A stretch of 64,000 nt of DNA from Pedobacter yulinensis (GTDB taxonomy: Bacteria; Bacteroidota; Bacteroidia; Sphingobacteriales; Sphingobacteriaceae). The position numbers and the translations under genes are program-made. Under the pieces are notes generated by a model. The model was not told the DNA's origin, searched no databases, and worked only from the letters and a program-made list of their open reading frames with translations. Shown here in pieces: positions 16,927-26,778 of the stretch (position 1 is its first letter; each line of letters opens with the position of its first letter). The stretch lies in assembly GCF_003029735.1 (NCBI RefSeq), contig NZ_KZ686269.1, positions 124,001 through 188,000 on the forward strand, in the 5' to 3' direction.

Positions 16927-17418
16927 TTAGTTGCCTTGAATTGATTCCACCAGATTCCTGAGACGTCCCAGCATGTTGATCCAGCTCGGGTGCGCGCCAG
17001 TTTGTATGGCAAGTGCCTCAGAGACCGATTGATGAAGCCGCAGTCTCGTCCTTTCGCCAAGATCTTCGAACGTCACTGTCAGCACCGTTTCCTTAGGCCA
17101 GCCCGATTTCATGCCCATGGCCGAAGGGTCCACAAAACGGTCGGCCTCATCGGCAAAGGTCATGGTAATCACCAGTTTCTCGGGCGGTCGCAGTTCGGTA
17201 AACGAACCGCGGGTCCAGCAGGGGCCGAATTGCGGATTGTCTATTTTCATGTGGTAACGGCCGCCCTCCCGAACGTCCATGTGTTTGATCGTAATGCTGC
17301 AACCCTCGGGCGCATACCATTTTTCCAGGTGTTTGGGGTCTGTCCAGGCCGCAAATACGAGCGCCCTAGGCGCATCAAGTTCGTACTCGATGTGTACTTC
17401 TTTTTTGTGCTCTTCCAT
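16927..17418 (-). CDS. SRPBCC (AHSA1-type) domain protein
   Basis: This 163-residue single AHSA1 domain has the typical opening VHIEYELDAPRALVFAAWTDP followed by LEKWYAPEGC. The family's EGGRYHMKID and RGSFTELRPPEKLVIT strands follow. The gene lies between the arsR gene (3 bp upstream) and the hydrolase lipoprotein (2 bp downstream), so the three are one operon. It is the second such protein in the window but not a recent duplicate of the one at 649-1134. Confidence 0.88.
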   Translation of the reverse strand: MEEHKKEVHIEYELDAPRALVFAAWTDPKHLEKWYAPEGCSITIKHMDVREGGRYHMKIDNPQFGPCWTRGSFTELRPPEKLVITMTFADEADRFVDPSAMGMKSGWPKETVLTVTFEDLGERTRLRLHQSVSEALAIQTGAHPSWINMLGRLRNLVESIQGN

Positions 17419-17421
17419 ATG

Positions 17422-17751
17422 TCAGGGGTTTTTGTTTGAATTGGCCTGCAGGTCAACAAGGTAACTGCTGAGTGCATCCAGACGGCCTTGCCAATGTCTG
17501 CGGTATTGCGCCACCCATTCGTCTACTTCGTTCAGTTTTTCCAGCTGTGCTTCGCAAAAACGTTCCCGTCCCTGCTGCCTGATGCGAACCAGTTCGCACT
17601 CGACCAGGATCTGTATGTGCTTTGAAATAGCCTGCCGGCTCATGTCGAACCTGCCGGCAACAGCGTTCAGGTTCATGGGCTCCTGCGAAATCTGCTGGAT
17701 GATGGCCCTGCGGGTAGGGTCGGCAATCGCCTGGAAAACGTCTCTTCTCAT
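17422..17751 (-). CDS. ArsR family winged-helix transcriptional regulator
   Basis: The start at 17751 gives 109 residues opening [18 protein letters not shown]. The longer frame from 17787 would run through the -7 box and operators. The winged helix spans about 25-65, with RFDMSRQAISKHIQILVE. There is no metal-binding Cys motif. It heads the operon with the SRPBCC and hydrolase genes. Two palindromes of GCAACTGATCGGTTGC type overlap its promoter in the same layout as at 274-315, but with a different sequence, so the two regulators should not cross-talk. Confidence 0.9.
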   Translation of the reverse strand: MRRDVFQAIADPTRRAIIQQISQEPMNLNAVAGRFDMSRQAISKHIQILVECELVRIRQQGRERFCEAQLEKLNEVDEWVAQYRRHWQGRLDALSSYLVDLQANSNKNP

Positions 17752-17757
17752 AAATAT

Positions 17758-17804
17758 GTAACTGATCGGTTGCAAATATAAACGCAACTGATCGGTTGCG
17801 CAAA
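17758..17804 (-). promoter_or_regulatory. Promoter and twin operators of the second arsR operon
   Basis: On the minus strand a TTTG -33 box (17801-17804) is followed after 20 bp by TATATTTG (17780-17773). GCAACTGATCGGTTGC (17784-17799) fills the spacer. GTAACTGATCGGTTGC (17758-17773) starts on the last base of the -7 box and ends 6 bp before the start codon. The copies are 26 bp apart, exactly as at the first arsR operon. Confidence 0.7.
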
Positions 17805-18390
17805 CTGTTAATTATAAATTATTGATAATCAGCCAATAATTTTTTAGTTTGTAAATACGGGGTCAGAATTTAAGCGGTTGAGCGGGGCGGCCTGCTGAAT
17901 GTGGATTCAGGAAGCGGGAATACATAACGGCATTAGCCTTGGCGGCCCGGCTTAAACGAAGCTTAAGGAGCAAAGGATAAAGACCACTATGCAGAAGTCA
18001 CCGGCCATCCGTTCCCATGATGTTATTCACAGCGATAGCGAAGTGTCTTTTTGTTTCGAACAGATCTTTCCTTGACTACCGCTCCATCCTGATGGCACCC
18101 GGAGTTAAAGTCGTAAAGAACAAAGAGAGACACCAGGGGCCTATTCTCCGGACGCGCAGACCGGCACGGTGCAGACGCAGTAGCCGTCAACGGTCCAGCT
18201 TTCCAAAGTTGTATGGTGGCGGTTGACCGGTGCGAATACACAGCCACAGGCCTTTTTCTCTTTTCGGCGAGGACAATGAGCAGCCTTAGCGGCCATGCGC
18301 GGCTGGAACAGCCTTCAGTAGAATCGAGGGCCAGGAACAAGGACCACGGCACAGAACCTGAACCCGCATCAGGCAATCACACCGTATGTG
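17805..18390. other. 586-bp gap with no recognisable gene
   Basis: Frames exist on both strands, but their translations are rich in Arg, Ser and Pro, lack domain-like patterns, and have no conserved starts. I see no tRNA, insertion-sequence end or clear terminator. It could hold a decayed gene or an uncharacterised RNA, and the sequence does not decide. Confidence 0.4.
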
Positions 18391-19401
18391 TTACACCAAC
18401 GCCGAAGACTCCCGTTCAATCAGCTGCGAATGCAGCCCGGGCAGGGAAAGCAGGTCAACTTCCCGCTTGTGAAGTATCTGAAAAAGACACGATGCCGCCA
18501 CCCGGCCCATTTCAAAAGCCGGCTGAGTAATGGTACTGAGTGCAGGATGCAGCAGTGGAGCGGTGGGCAGGTTCGAAAAACTAACCAGTTTGAGCGCACC
18601 GGGCATATCTATTCCCAGCTCCCGGCATACATAATAACAGGGAACGACGAACTCCTCGATCGACGAGAGCACGCCATCGGGCTTTTCGCCGATGATTGCC
18701 TGGCGAATGCCGTCGCGGATCAGCTGCGGATCTGTGTTTGCAGCCAGCGCTACCGGCTGCAGCTGTTCAAGTCCGCTGTCGTTCAGTGCGTCGAGGTAAC
18801 CCCTGAGGCGCCTTTGTCCGGTGGCCAGCCGGTCAAGCCCTTGTAAGAAGATGATCTTCCGGCAACCTTTTTCGGCCAGGTGGCGGGTGGCCTGGTAGGC
18901 GCTTTCATAGTCATCTGTCGTGATGCTGAACGCGTCGGGAATTTCGATGCTGCGGTCAAAAAAAACCACAGGGATCTGCCTGATAAGCGACTGGAAATGC
19001 GCCAGGTTGCCCGCAGAGCGGGTTACCGATATCAGAATCCCGTCTACACGCCCGCTGATCAGGCTGTTGGTGAAAGCAATTTCGGCCGCGCTGTCTTCGT
19101 GTGTCTGGTAGATCAGGACATGGTGGTTGTGTGTCCGGGCTATTTCTTCGATTCCCTTTATGGCCAGGGAAAAAAAGTTGTTGGCCACATCAGGAATGAT
19201 CACGGCAATCGTACTTGTCCTGTGGCTGCGCAGGTTGCTTGCTGCTGGATTGCGTTCATAGTTGAGCGTCCGGGCCAGGTCAAGCACACGCTGCTTGGTT
19301 TCGGCGCTGATCTCATGGCTGTCGCTCAATGCCTTTGAAACGGTTGCAATCGAAATATTCAACTGCTCTGCAAGTGTTTTGACGGTGACATTTCTCTTCA
19401 T
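18391..19401 (-). CDS. LacI family regulator of the inositol locus
   Basis: The start at 19401 gives 336 residues (MKRNVTVKTLAEQLNISIATVSKAL in part), placing the HTH and hinge helix (NPAASNLRS) normally. A periplasmic-binding-type sugar domain follows (TSTIAVIIPDVANNFFSLAIKGIE, shown in part), with an EFVVPCYYVCRELGI region. A longer frame from 19617 is not plausible. It is divergent from the symporter-MIOX-SusCD operon and probably represses it until the inducer, perhaps inositol or a derivative, binds. A palindrome at 19451-19458 is a candidate site. Confidence 0.88.
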   Translation of the reverse strand: MKRNVTVKTLAEQLNISIATVSKALSDSHEISAETKQRVLDLARTLNYERNPAASNLRSHRTSTIAVIIPDVANNFFSLAIKGIEEIARTHNHHVLIYQTHEDSAAEIAFTNSLISGRVDGILISVTRSAGNLAHFQSLIRQIPVVFFDRSIEIPDAFSITTDDYESAYQATRHLAEKGCRKIIFLQGLDRLATGQRRLRGYLDALNDSGLEQLQPVALAANTDPQLIRDGIRQAIIGEKPDGVLSSIEEFVVPCYYVCRELGIDMPGALKLVSFSNLPTAPLLHPALSTITQPAFEMGRVAASCLFQILHKREVDLLSLPGLHSQLIERESSALV

Positions 19402-19450
19402 CAGAAGGCGCTTGTTAGGATATCTGAATTTAGACAAATGTTTTTTACTT

Positions 19451-19458
19451 AAACGTTT
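19451..19458. promoter_or_regulatory. Candidate LacI-type operator
   Basis: AAACGTTT is a perfect palindrome with the central CG step that LacI-family proteins favour, in the setting CTTAAACGTTTTCG. It lies in the 200-bp gap between the lacI gene and the symporter. A full 14-16-bp consensus is not clear, so this is a candidate only. Confidence 0.4.
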
Positions 19459-19601
19459 TCGTAAATAAATAATTCGATGCCGTGGGTGAATCGTCGTTTT
19501 TTTACAAGCTTTGATATAAGCCGCGACCACGGCAGCCAAACCGAATACAACCAAATTAAACCGCCAGCTCCGGCGTGTCTGGAGCCGGGCAAGCTGAGCA
19601 T

Positions 19602-21227
19602 ATGAATTTGTTGACAACCCGCGACTACGTTGTTTTTGCCTTGTATTTTTTGATCATTTCGGTTTACGGAATCCTGATATACCGGTCTAAAAAGGCAAAG
19701 GAAGCTGACACCAAAGCTTATTTCCTGGCAGAAGGTTCGCTGACCTGGTGGGCCATTGGCGCTTCGATCATTGCATCGAACATTTCGGCCGAGCACTTTA
19801 TCGGCATGTCGGGATCGGGTTTCGCCATGGGTCTGGCCATTGCCAGTTACGAGTGGATGGCCGCCGCTACCCTGATCCTGGTGGCTGTATTTTTTCTGCC
19901 GGTCTACCTGCGCAACAACATCTATACCATGCCGCAGTTTCTTTCCATGCGGTATAACGATACGGTAAGTACGCTCATGGCGGTCTTCTGGCTTCTTGTC
20001 TATGTTTTCGTGAACCTCACCTCGATCTTTTTCCTGGGTGCGCTCGCCATCGAGAGTCTGACCGGCCTGTCATTTAATCTCTGTGTAGCCGGGCTTGCCG
20101 TCTTTGCGGTATTCATCACACTGGGCGGAATGAAAGTGATCGGTTACACCGATGCTGTACAGGTACTCATCCTTATCCTGGGCGGCCTGGTAACCTGTTA
20201 TATGGCCCTCGACATTATCAGCACACATTTTAAACTGGATGGCGTCCTTTCAGCACTCTTTAAACTGCGCAGCAAGGCAGACGATCATTTTCACATGATC
20301 TTTTCGCCGGGCGATAAATTTTATGACGACCTGCCTGGTGTAGCGGTGCTCGCAGGTGGCCTTTGGATCAATAACCTTAACTATTGGGGCTGTAACCAGT
20401 ACATTATTCAGCGGGCGCTTGGTGCCGATCTGAAGACCGGTCGCAACGGACTCATTTTCGCTGCTTTCCTGAAGCTCCTCATTCCGGTCATCGTTGTTAT
20501 TCCAGGTATTTGTGCTTATGTGCTGTTTAAAGAAGGATATTTCCAGGAAGCGCTGGTCGGATCAGGGGGGCATGTAAAGCCTGACCGGGCCTACCCGGTA
20601 CTGATGAGCCTTCTCCCATCGGGATTGAAAGGGCTGGCCTTCGCTGCCCTTACGGCGGCGGTCGTTGCCTCGCTTGCCGGCAAGTGCAACAGCATATCGA
20701 CCATTTTTACGCTTGACATTTATAAAAAATACATCAACAAGGGCGCCTCAGAACGCAAAATGATCAATGTGGGCCGCTGGGCAACGATTGTGGCATCGCT
20801 TATTGCAGTCGTCATTGCACCTGCACTGCAGCGGTTCGACCAGGTGTATCAATTTATCCAGGAATATGTTGGCTTTATCTCACCGGGCGTTTTTGCGATT
20901 TTCCTGCTTGGATTGTTCTGGAAACGGACCACTTCTGCAGCCGCTCTTGTAGCGGCCCTAAGCACCATACCCTTGTCGGTGGCCATGAAATTTCTGCCCG
21001 GAATGAGCGGCGGATATTTTGGGCCCATGCCTTTTCTGCACCGCATGACCTGGGTTTTCGGCATCATCATGGTCACGATGGTAACAATGACCCTGGTGTC
21101 AAGGCCGCGCCAGGCGGGAGCCGAAATTGTCGTCGACACAAAAATGTTCCGGGTCGATACCGGCTTTATCGTATCATCTGTCATTATTCTCGGTATCCTG
21201 ACCGGTCTTTACATCGCTTTCTGGTAA
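19602..21227 (+). CDS. Sodium:solute symporter (SSS/SGLT type), probable myo-inositol transporter
   Basis: The start at 19602 ([20 protein letters not shown]) gives 541 residues, and an upstream in-frame ATG at 19575 is less likely. About 14 membrane segments are visible. [32 protein letters not shown] (shown in part) and the [21 protein letters not shown] segment are typical of vSGLT-like sugar/inositol carriers. It is followed 20 bp later by inositol oxygenase. The substrate myo-inositol is inferred from that neighbour; a glucuronide or sugar is possible. Confidence 0.85.
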   Translation: MNLLTTRDYVVFALYFLIISVYGILIYRSKKAKEADTKAYFLAEGSLTWWAIGASIIASNISAEHFIGMSGSGFAMGLAIASYEWMAAATLILVAVFFLPVYLRNNIYTMPQFLSMRYNDTVSTLMAVFWLLVYVFVNLTSIFFLGALAIESLTGLSFNLCVAGLAVFAVFITLGGMKVIGYTDAVQVLILILGGLVTCYMALDIISTHFKLDGVLSALFKLRSKADDHFHMIFSPGDKFYDDLPGVAVLAGGLWINNLNYWGCNQYIIQRALGADLKTGRNGLIFAAFLKLLIPVIVVIPGICAYVLFKEGYFQEALVGSGGHVKPDRAYPVLMSLLPSGLKGLAFAALTAAVVASLAGKCNSISTIFTLDIYKKYINKGASERKMINVGRWATIVASLIAVVIAPALQRFDQVYQFIQEYVGFISPGVFAIFLLGLFWKRTTSAAALVAALSTIPLSVAMKFLPGMSGGYFGPMPFLHRMTWVFGIIMVTMVTMTLVSRPRQAGAEIVVDTKMFRVDTGFIVSSVIILGILTGLYIAFW

Positions 21228-21247
21228 ACCCAATAAAAAATAGCATC

Positions 21248-22117
21248 ATGAGCACATCAAACTTTGACAATCCGAATCCGCTTTCAAATCTTGAACAATG
21301 GGAAGACGATATTTTGAGGCGTTATCCTGAACCGGGGCCTGAGAAGAAAAAGGAAGAGTTCAGAAACTATGATAGTCCTGAGATCGATACGGTTCGTGAA
21401 TTTTACAGGCTTAACCACAAGTACCAGACCTATGATAACGTGCTGGCAAAAAAAGAACGTTTCCTGAAATTCGACCAGCAGCAAATGCCCTGGTGGTCTG
21501 CCATGGAATACCTGAATACGCTGGTAGATGATTCAGATCCCGACATTTCTCTTGACCAGCTGCAGCACCTGCTGCAGACCGCCGAGGCGATCCGCGCCGA
21601 CGGCCATCCCGACTGGTTTGTCCTGACCGGTTTTATCCATGACCTGGGCAAGGTCCTATGCCTCTTCGGCGAGCCGCAATGGAATGTGGTTGGCGACACG
21701 TTCCCGGTAGGCTGCAAGTTCTCTGACAAGATCGTTTTCCCGGAATTTTTTGCCGACAATCCCGATAGTCATGATCCGCGGTACAATACAAAGTACGGGG
21801 TTTATTCGCACCGCTGCGGACTTGACAAGGTACACATGTCGTGGGGGCATGACGAATACCTCTACCACATAACAAAAGATTACCTGCCCGAACCGGCGCT
21901 GTACATGATCCGGTACCATTCATTTTACTCGCAGCACCGGGAAAAAGCCTACTCACACCTGCTGAATGATCATGACGAAAAGCTGTTCGGGTGGGTGGAT
22001 AAATTCAATCCGTACGATCTGTATTCAAAGAGTCCGAAAGCGCCTGTCGTATCAGAACTGAAACCCTATTACGAAGATTTGATCAGCAAATATTTACCAG
22101 AAACAGTCTCCCTATAG
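21248..22117 (+). CDS. Myo-inositol oxygenase (MIOX)
   Basis: This 289-residue protein is close to animal and plant MIOX over its whole length. All six iron ligands are visible: His120 (DGHPDWF), His131-Asp132 (FIHDLGKVL), His201 ([10 protein letters not shown]), His224 (IRYHSFY) and Asp257 (FNPYDLY). [16 protein letters not shown] (141-156) is also conserved. This cytoplasmic mixed-valence di-iron enzyme uses O2 to cleave myo-inositol to D-glucuronate. Bacterial MIOX is uncommon but known in Bacteroidota. No uronate isomerase gene is in the window. Confidence 0.95.
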   Translation: MSTSNFDNPNPLSNLEQWEDDILRRYPEPGPEKKKEEFRNYDSPEIDTVREFYRLNHKYQTYDNVLAKKERFLKFDQQQMPWWSAMEYLNTLVDDSDPDISLDQLQHLLQTAEAIRADGHPDWFVLTGFIHDLGKVLCLFGEPQWNVVGDTFPVGCKFSDKIVFPEFFADNPDSHDPRYNTKYGVYSHRCGLDKVHMSWGHDEYLYHITKDYLPEPALYMIRYHSFYSQHREKAYSHLLNDHDEKLFGWVDKFNPYDLYSKSPKAPVVSELKPYYEDLISKYLPETVSL

Positions 22118-22163
22118 CCTGAAAAAGTAAACCATACAAGACTCAAACAAAATCGAATAAACT

Positions 22164-25130
22164 ATGAAAATTAACAGCTATCACAGTTGGGCGACCCAGC
22201 TGAAGTGCCTGCTATTGCTTTGTTTTATGGCCTTAGGGGGGCTGGCACGGGCGCAGAGCGCTGCGCAGCAAATAAGCGGAAAAGTTACCGATGAGGCGGG
22301 CGCTGCCCTGCCCGGCGTAACTGTTCTGATAAAGGGCAGCACAGCAGCCGTAGTTACCGACGATGCCGGCTCCTATCGCATCCGGGTAAACAGCGCGCAG
22401 GATGTGCTGCGTTTTGCCATGGTTGGCAAGGTAAGCCGGGAACTGAGCGTAGGGGGCCGCAGTGTGATCAACGTAACCCTCAAAGATGAGAGCAATACCC
22501 TTCAGGACCTGGTCGTAGTGGGGTATGGCACCTCAAACAGGAAAAACCTGACCGGCGCCATCACTTCAGTCAAACCCGATCAGTTCAATGCCGGGGTCAT
22601 CAGCACACCATCACAGCTGCTGCAGGGCAAGGTAGCCGGCCTGAACATTACAAAAAGCGGGAACCCCAACGAAAATGGCGCGATTATTCTGCGCGGACCC
22701 TCCAGTCTGCGTGCCGGTGCCCAGGAGCCGCTTTATGTTATAGACGGGGTGGCGGCAGCTTCCATTGACCTGGTTGCTCCAGATGATATCAAGGCAATCG
22801 ATGTGCTCAAAGACGCCTCTGCCACAGCGATTTATGGTGCGCGTGCCGCCAACGGCGTTATCCTCATTACCACCAAACGCGGCGACGGGGTGGCGCCGGG
22901 GCTTTCTTACAGCAGTTATGCGGGCACAGAAAGTGTCAGCAATACGATCGATATGCTTTCGGCAGAGCAACTGCGCAATTACCTGGGTGAGAATAAAAAA
23001 AGCCTCAACCCGACAGACGATGACGGTTCAGCTACCAACTGGCAGGACGTTGTGCAGCGCCGCGGTTTTTCAACCAACCACAACCTTTCATTGTATGGTG
23101 GCTCGTCGAAGACGTCATACGGCATCAGTGCCAACTTCCTGGAAAACAACGGCATCATGAAGGGGTCGGCGCTGGAGCGTTATACGCTCAAGGCGAATGT
23201 TGGCCAGAAAGCATTCAACGACCGCCTGAACCTGAACTTTTCGGTTTTTAACAGCAGGACCGTTCGCGATGACATTTCTCCTCTCGTTTATCCGAACATG
23301 CTGATCTACCTGCCTACGGTGGCACCCCGCCGTCAGGATGGTTCGTACACCGAGGATTTCAGTCGCACCAGGAACTACCTGAACCCGCTTTCGCTGATCG
23401 ATAACAACATCATCAACAACAAGATCAAGACCTTTTTAGGCAATTTCCAGGCCGAGCTGGACATCGTAAAGGGACTAAAATACACCCTTAGCCTGTCATA
23501 CCAGGATGAAAATACCAACGGTAACTTTTACAACAACCGGCAGTCGGGGATTAACCGCGGCCTTAACGGCGTAGCGGTTCGCAACGCCTACGCCAACACC
23601 AAAAAGCTGGCAGAGACCTACCTCAGTTATGACAAGGCCTTTGGGAAGCATGTTTTTAAGCTGCTTGGTGGCTATTCTTTCCAGGAAGACCGCAATGGCG
23701 ATGGTTTCCAGTCCTCGAACCAGGGCTTTGTAACCGACGAGCTGACCTATAACAACCTTGGCCTTGGCGATCCCCTGCCTGGCTCGGTGGTCAATTATGG
23801 TACGGTGCGTATTCAGACGCTTCGGCTCATTTCATTTTACGGCAGGATCAATTACGACCTGGACAACAAATACCTGTTTCAGGCATCGCTTCGCCGCGAT
23901 GGTTCATCTGCATTCGGCCTCAACAACCGCTGGGGATACTTTCCTTCCGCCTCGGCTGCCTGGCGCATCAGCGAAGAGAACTTTATGAAAAATGCTGCTT
24001 TCGTAGAAGACCTGAAAGTACGCGTTGGCTATGGTGTTACCGGAAATTCGCTGGGTTTCGATGCATTTACCCGCTTCTCGCTGTATGCACCGGTTGAGCG
24101 GTTTTATTATGACGGCCGGTACATCAACGCTGTAGGGCCGTTTCAGAACGAGAATCCTGACCTGAAGTGGGAGCGTACCGCTATGACCAATGTCGGTGTT
24201 GATTTTTCGCTATTCAAGGGGCGTGTGCAGGGTAGCTTTGATGTGTACAACAAAAAGACCTCAGACCTGATCTGGGACTACCGTGTGTCGACCACGCAAT
24301 ATTTTGTCGGCAACCTGACAGCAAACGTAGGTCAGATCGATAACAAAGGTTTTGAAGCCGTTGTCGATGTGTCGGTCTTCAACAACAAGAAATTCACCTG
24401 GAAAAGCTCGGTAAACTTCTCGCACAACAAAAATGTGGTGCGTTCGCTATCGAATGAAAAATTTTCATTGTCAGCTATCCCGACGGCTCAGCTTGGTGGC
24501 AAAGGCCAGACCAGCAATTATTCGCAGGTTATCCAGGAGGGACTGCCGATCGGATCGTTCAACACCTACCGCTATGCAGGCAAAGACAGCAAAGGCGTAA
24601 GCCAGTTTTACCTGCCAGACGGCAACCTGACCACAGAATACTCAAAAGCAGCGGTCGGTCTGACAGGCAATGCGCAGCCCGATCTGATCTACGGCTGGAA
24701 CAACAGCTTCACGCTGGGCCGCTTTGATCTGAACGTTTTCCTGCGCGGTGTTTATGGTAACCAGATTCTCAATGCCACGCTGGCCGGCCTGAACAGCCCC
24801 GGCGACGCCACAACAAACAACATTCCGCAGTTTACACTTAACGAGTCGGTCAACGACAATAACAGTTACATTATATCAGACCGCTTTATCGAAAATGGCT
24901 CCTATTTGCGCCTCGACAATGCGACCCTGGGCTACAGTTTCAACCTGGAAAAGCTGAAAGCCCTAAAAAGGCTGCGCGTGTATACCACGGCAAGCAACCT
25001 GTTTGTAATTACGAAGTACCGCGGCATTGATCCTGAGATCAACATGGGTGGGATACAGCCAGGCATAGACAATAACAATTTTTATCCTAAAACCCGGTCT
25101 TTCCTTTTCGGCCTTAACGTGACCTTTTAA
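22164..25130 (+). CDS. SusC/RagA-family TonB-dependent outer-membrane transporter
   Basis: This 988-residue protein has a signal peptide to about residue 31, a carboxypeptidase-regulatory-like domain (ISGKVTDEAGAALPGVTVLI, residues about 36-115), and the SusC signature VVVGYGTSNRKNLTGAI. A plug domain with KDASATAIYGARAANGVILI precedes a long beta-barrel that ends FLFGLNVTF. It imports ligands together with the SusD partner that starts 2 bp downstream. It is shorter than many SusC proteins for large glycans, which fits a small ligand. Its place behind MIOX suggests inositol or an inositol conjugate such as phytate. Confidence 0.92.
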   Translation: MKINSYHSWATQLKCLLLLCFMALGGLARAQSAAQQISGKVTDEAGAALPGVTVLIKGSTAAVVTDDAGSYRIRVNSAQDVLRFAMVGKVSRELSVGGRSVINVTLKDESNTLQDLVVVGYGTSNRKNLTGAITSVKPDQFNAGVISTPSQLLQGKVAGLNITKSGNPNENGAIILRGPSSLRAGAQEPLYVIDGVAAASIDLVAPDDIKAIDVLKDASATAIYGARAANGVILITTKRGDGVAPGLSYSSYAGTESVSNTIDMLSAEQLRNYLGENKKSLNPTDDDGSATNWQDVVQRRGFSTNHNLSLYGGSSKTSYGISANFLENNGIMKGSALERYTLKANVGQKAFNDRLNLNFSVFNSRTVRDDISPLVYPNMLIYLPTVAPRRQDGSYTEDFSRTRNYLNPLSLIDNNIINNKIKTFLGNFQAELDIVKGLKYTLSLSYQDENTNGNFYNNRQSGINRGLNGVAVRNAYANTKKLAETYLSYDKAFGKHVFKLLGGYSFQEDRNGDGFQSSNQGFVTDELTYNNLGLGDPLPGSVVNYGTVRIQTLRLISFYGRINYDLDNKYLFQASLRRDGSSAFGLNNRWGYFPSASAAWRISEENFMKNAAFVEDLKVRVGYGVTGNSLGFDAFTRFSLYAPVERFYYDGRYINAVGPFQNENPDLKWERTAMTNVGVDFSLFKGRVQGSFDVYNKKTSDLIWDYRVSTTQYFVGNLTANVGQIDNKGFEAVVDVSVFNNKKFTWKSSVNFSHNKNVVRSLSNEKFSLSAIPTAQLGGKGQTSNYSQVIQEGLPIGSFNTYRYAGKDSKGVSQFYLPDGNLTTEYSKAAVGLTGNAQPDLIYGWNNSFTLGRFDLNVFLRGVYGNQILNATLAGLNSPGDATTNNIPQFTLNESVNDNNSYIISDRFIENGSYLRLDNATLGYSFNLEKLKALKRLRVYTTASNLFVITKYRGIDPEINMGGIQPGIDNNNFYPKTRSFLFGLNVTF

Positions 25131-25132
25131 CC

Positions 25133-26746
25133 ATGAAAATTTTGACTGTTATGAAACCAAAATATATTCTGCTGGCTGCGTTGACTTTTTCCCTTGCGGC
25201 CTGCACCAAACTTGATGTCGATGTCGAATCTGAACTGACGCCATCGAATTTTCCGACAAATGAAGAGTCGTTTATTGCCGCTACCGGACCCGTTTACACC
25301 CGTCTGCGTTCAACATTTGCAATCGATTACTGGCGCATGCAGGAACTCTCTACAGACGAGGCCATCATACCTGCCCGTGACGGCAACTACGACGATGGCG
25401 GGCAATACCGCTTTATGCATTACCATACCTGGACCGCCGACCATCCCTATGTCAAATCAATCTGGGAATGGGGCTTTGGCGGGATCAATTCCTCGAACCG
25501 CATTCTCAGTCTTTTCCAGGCGGCACCAAACAGTCCGGCCAGGACGACCTCTTTGGCAGAAATGCGTACCATGCGGGCTTTGTTCTACTTTTTCATGATG
25601 GACCTGTATGGCAATGTACCGATTATCAAAGATGCGGTGATTGCCGAGCCGCCACCAACGGCTGCGCGCAAAGATGTGTTTGCGTTCATTGAATCAGAAC
25701 TGAAGGCCGCGCTGCCCGACCTGAGCGCAGCAGCGGGCCAAAAGACCTATGGCAGGCCTACAAAGTGGCTGGCCTATGCACTGCTGGAAAAGTTATACCT
25801 GAATGCCGAAGTGTACACCGGTCAGCCGCGGTATACCGAAGCTGTAGCCATGGCCGATGCCATTCTGAACGATGCTGCCACAGTTTATACGCTCGAGGCC
25901 GATTACATGAGCATTTTTGCGCCTACCAATGGCCCGCTGACCAAGGAGACCATTTTTGCCATTCCTTATGATGCCAACGTGGCAACCGGTAACCAGTTTT
26001 CGAGGTTCGGCCTGCATACCGGCCTGCAGAAAAAATACAACCTGCCTTTCCGGCCGAGTATTGCCATGAGCACCATCAAGGATTTTTACCTGAAATTTAA
26101 CCTGACCGGCGATGTGCGCAACAAAACGATGCTGGCAGGTAAACAGTATGAAAACGACGGCAGCCCCATCCTCATCGCGACAACCAAAAAAGGCATGGAC
26201 AACAGTTATACCGGCGCTGACGGAGCGGCAAAAGTGAACTACCACCTTGAATTTACGCCCGAAATGCCGCTGGTAAAGGAAAACACGATGGATGTAGGTA
26301 ACGATGAGATCGGCAAGGCGCGCGGCGTGCGGTCCATCAAATTTTACCCCGATCCGGCCACCAATCCCGATACAAGAAACCAGGGCAATGACTTTCCGGT
26401 CATCCGGCTTGCAGATGTGCTGCTGATGAAAGCCGAGGCGATCTTACGCGGTGCAGCGGCCACAACTGTGAAAGGCGAGCTGCAAACGCCGGCGGTACTG
26501 GTAAACAAGATCCGCTCAAGGGCCGGTGCGCCAACCGTCGGCGCTATTACGCTCGATGAACTGCTCGACGAGCGCGGACGTGAGTTTGCCTGGGAGGGCT
26601 GGCGGCGCAACGACCTGATCCGGTTCGGTAAATACGAGGACAACTGGGGTTACAAAACAAATAAAGAGACTTTCAGGCGGCTGTTCCCGGTTCCGAACAG
26701 TGAACGTTCCCTGAACCCCAAGCTTGTTCAAAATCCAGGTTATTAA
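25133..26746 (+). CDS. SusD/RagB-family nutrient-binding outer-membrane lipoprotein
   Basis: This 537-residue protein has a lipobox FSLAACT (Cys24), or Cys18 if translation begins at the second Met (25151). The helical TPR-like body is typical (MRTMRALFYFFMMDLYGNVPII, shown in part). The conserved C-terminal motif LLDERGREFAWEGWRRNDLI (partial) followed by the FPVPNSERSLNPKLVQNPGY ending is diagnostic. It caps the SusC channel and captures substrate. It is the last gene of the inositol operon, with a terminator 5 bp downstream. Confidence 0.92.
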   Translation: MKILTVMKPKYILLAALTFSLAACTKLDVDVESELTPSNFPTNEESFIAATGPVYTRLRSTFAIDYWRMQELSTDEAIIPARDGNYDDGGQYRFMHYHTWTADHPYVKSIWEWGFGGINSSNRILSLFQAAPNSPARTTSLAEMRTMRALFYFFMMDLYGNVPIIKDAVIAEPPPTAARKDVFAFIESELKAALPDLSAAAGQKTYGRPTKWLAYALLEKLYLNAEVYTGQPRYTEAVAMADAILNDAATVYTLEADYMSIFAPTNGPLTKETIFAIPYDANVATGNQFSRFGLHTGLQKKYNLPFRPSIAMSTIKDFYLKFNLTGDVRNKTMLAGKQYENDGSPILIATTKKGMDNSYTGADGAAKVNYHLEFTPEMPLVKENTMDVGNDEIGKARGVRSIKFYPDPATNPDTRNQGNDFPVIRLADVLLMKAEAILRGAAATTVKGELQTPAVLVNKIRSRAGAPTVGAITLDELLDERGREFAWEGWRRNDLIRFGKYEDNWGYKTNKETFRRLFPVPNSERSLNPKLVQNPGY

Positions 26747-26750
26747 CAGG

Positions 26751-26778
26751 AACCGGCTCTGAAAAGGGCCGGTTTTTT
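26751..26778 (+). terminator. Intrinsic terminator of the inositol-SusCD operon
   Basis: AACCGGC (26751-26757) pairs with GCCGGTT (26768-26774) and runs into a stretch of six T (26773-26778). It lies directly after the SusD stop and reaches the stop of the convergent membrane-protein gene. Confidence 0.85.

Noticed and set aside
18023-18376. 117-codon minus-strand frame in the gap before lacI
   Set aside because: The peptide is Arg/Ser-rich with no domain pattern; treated as non-coding.
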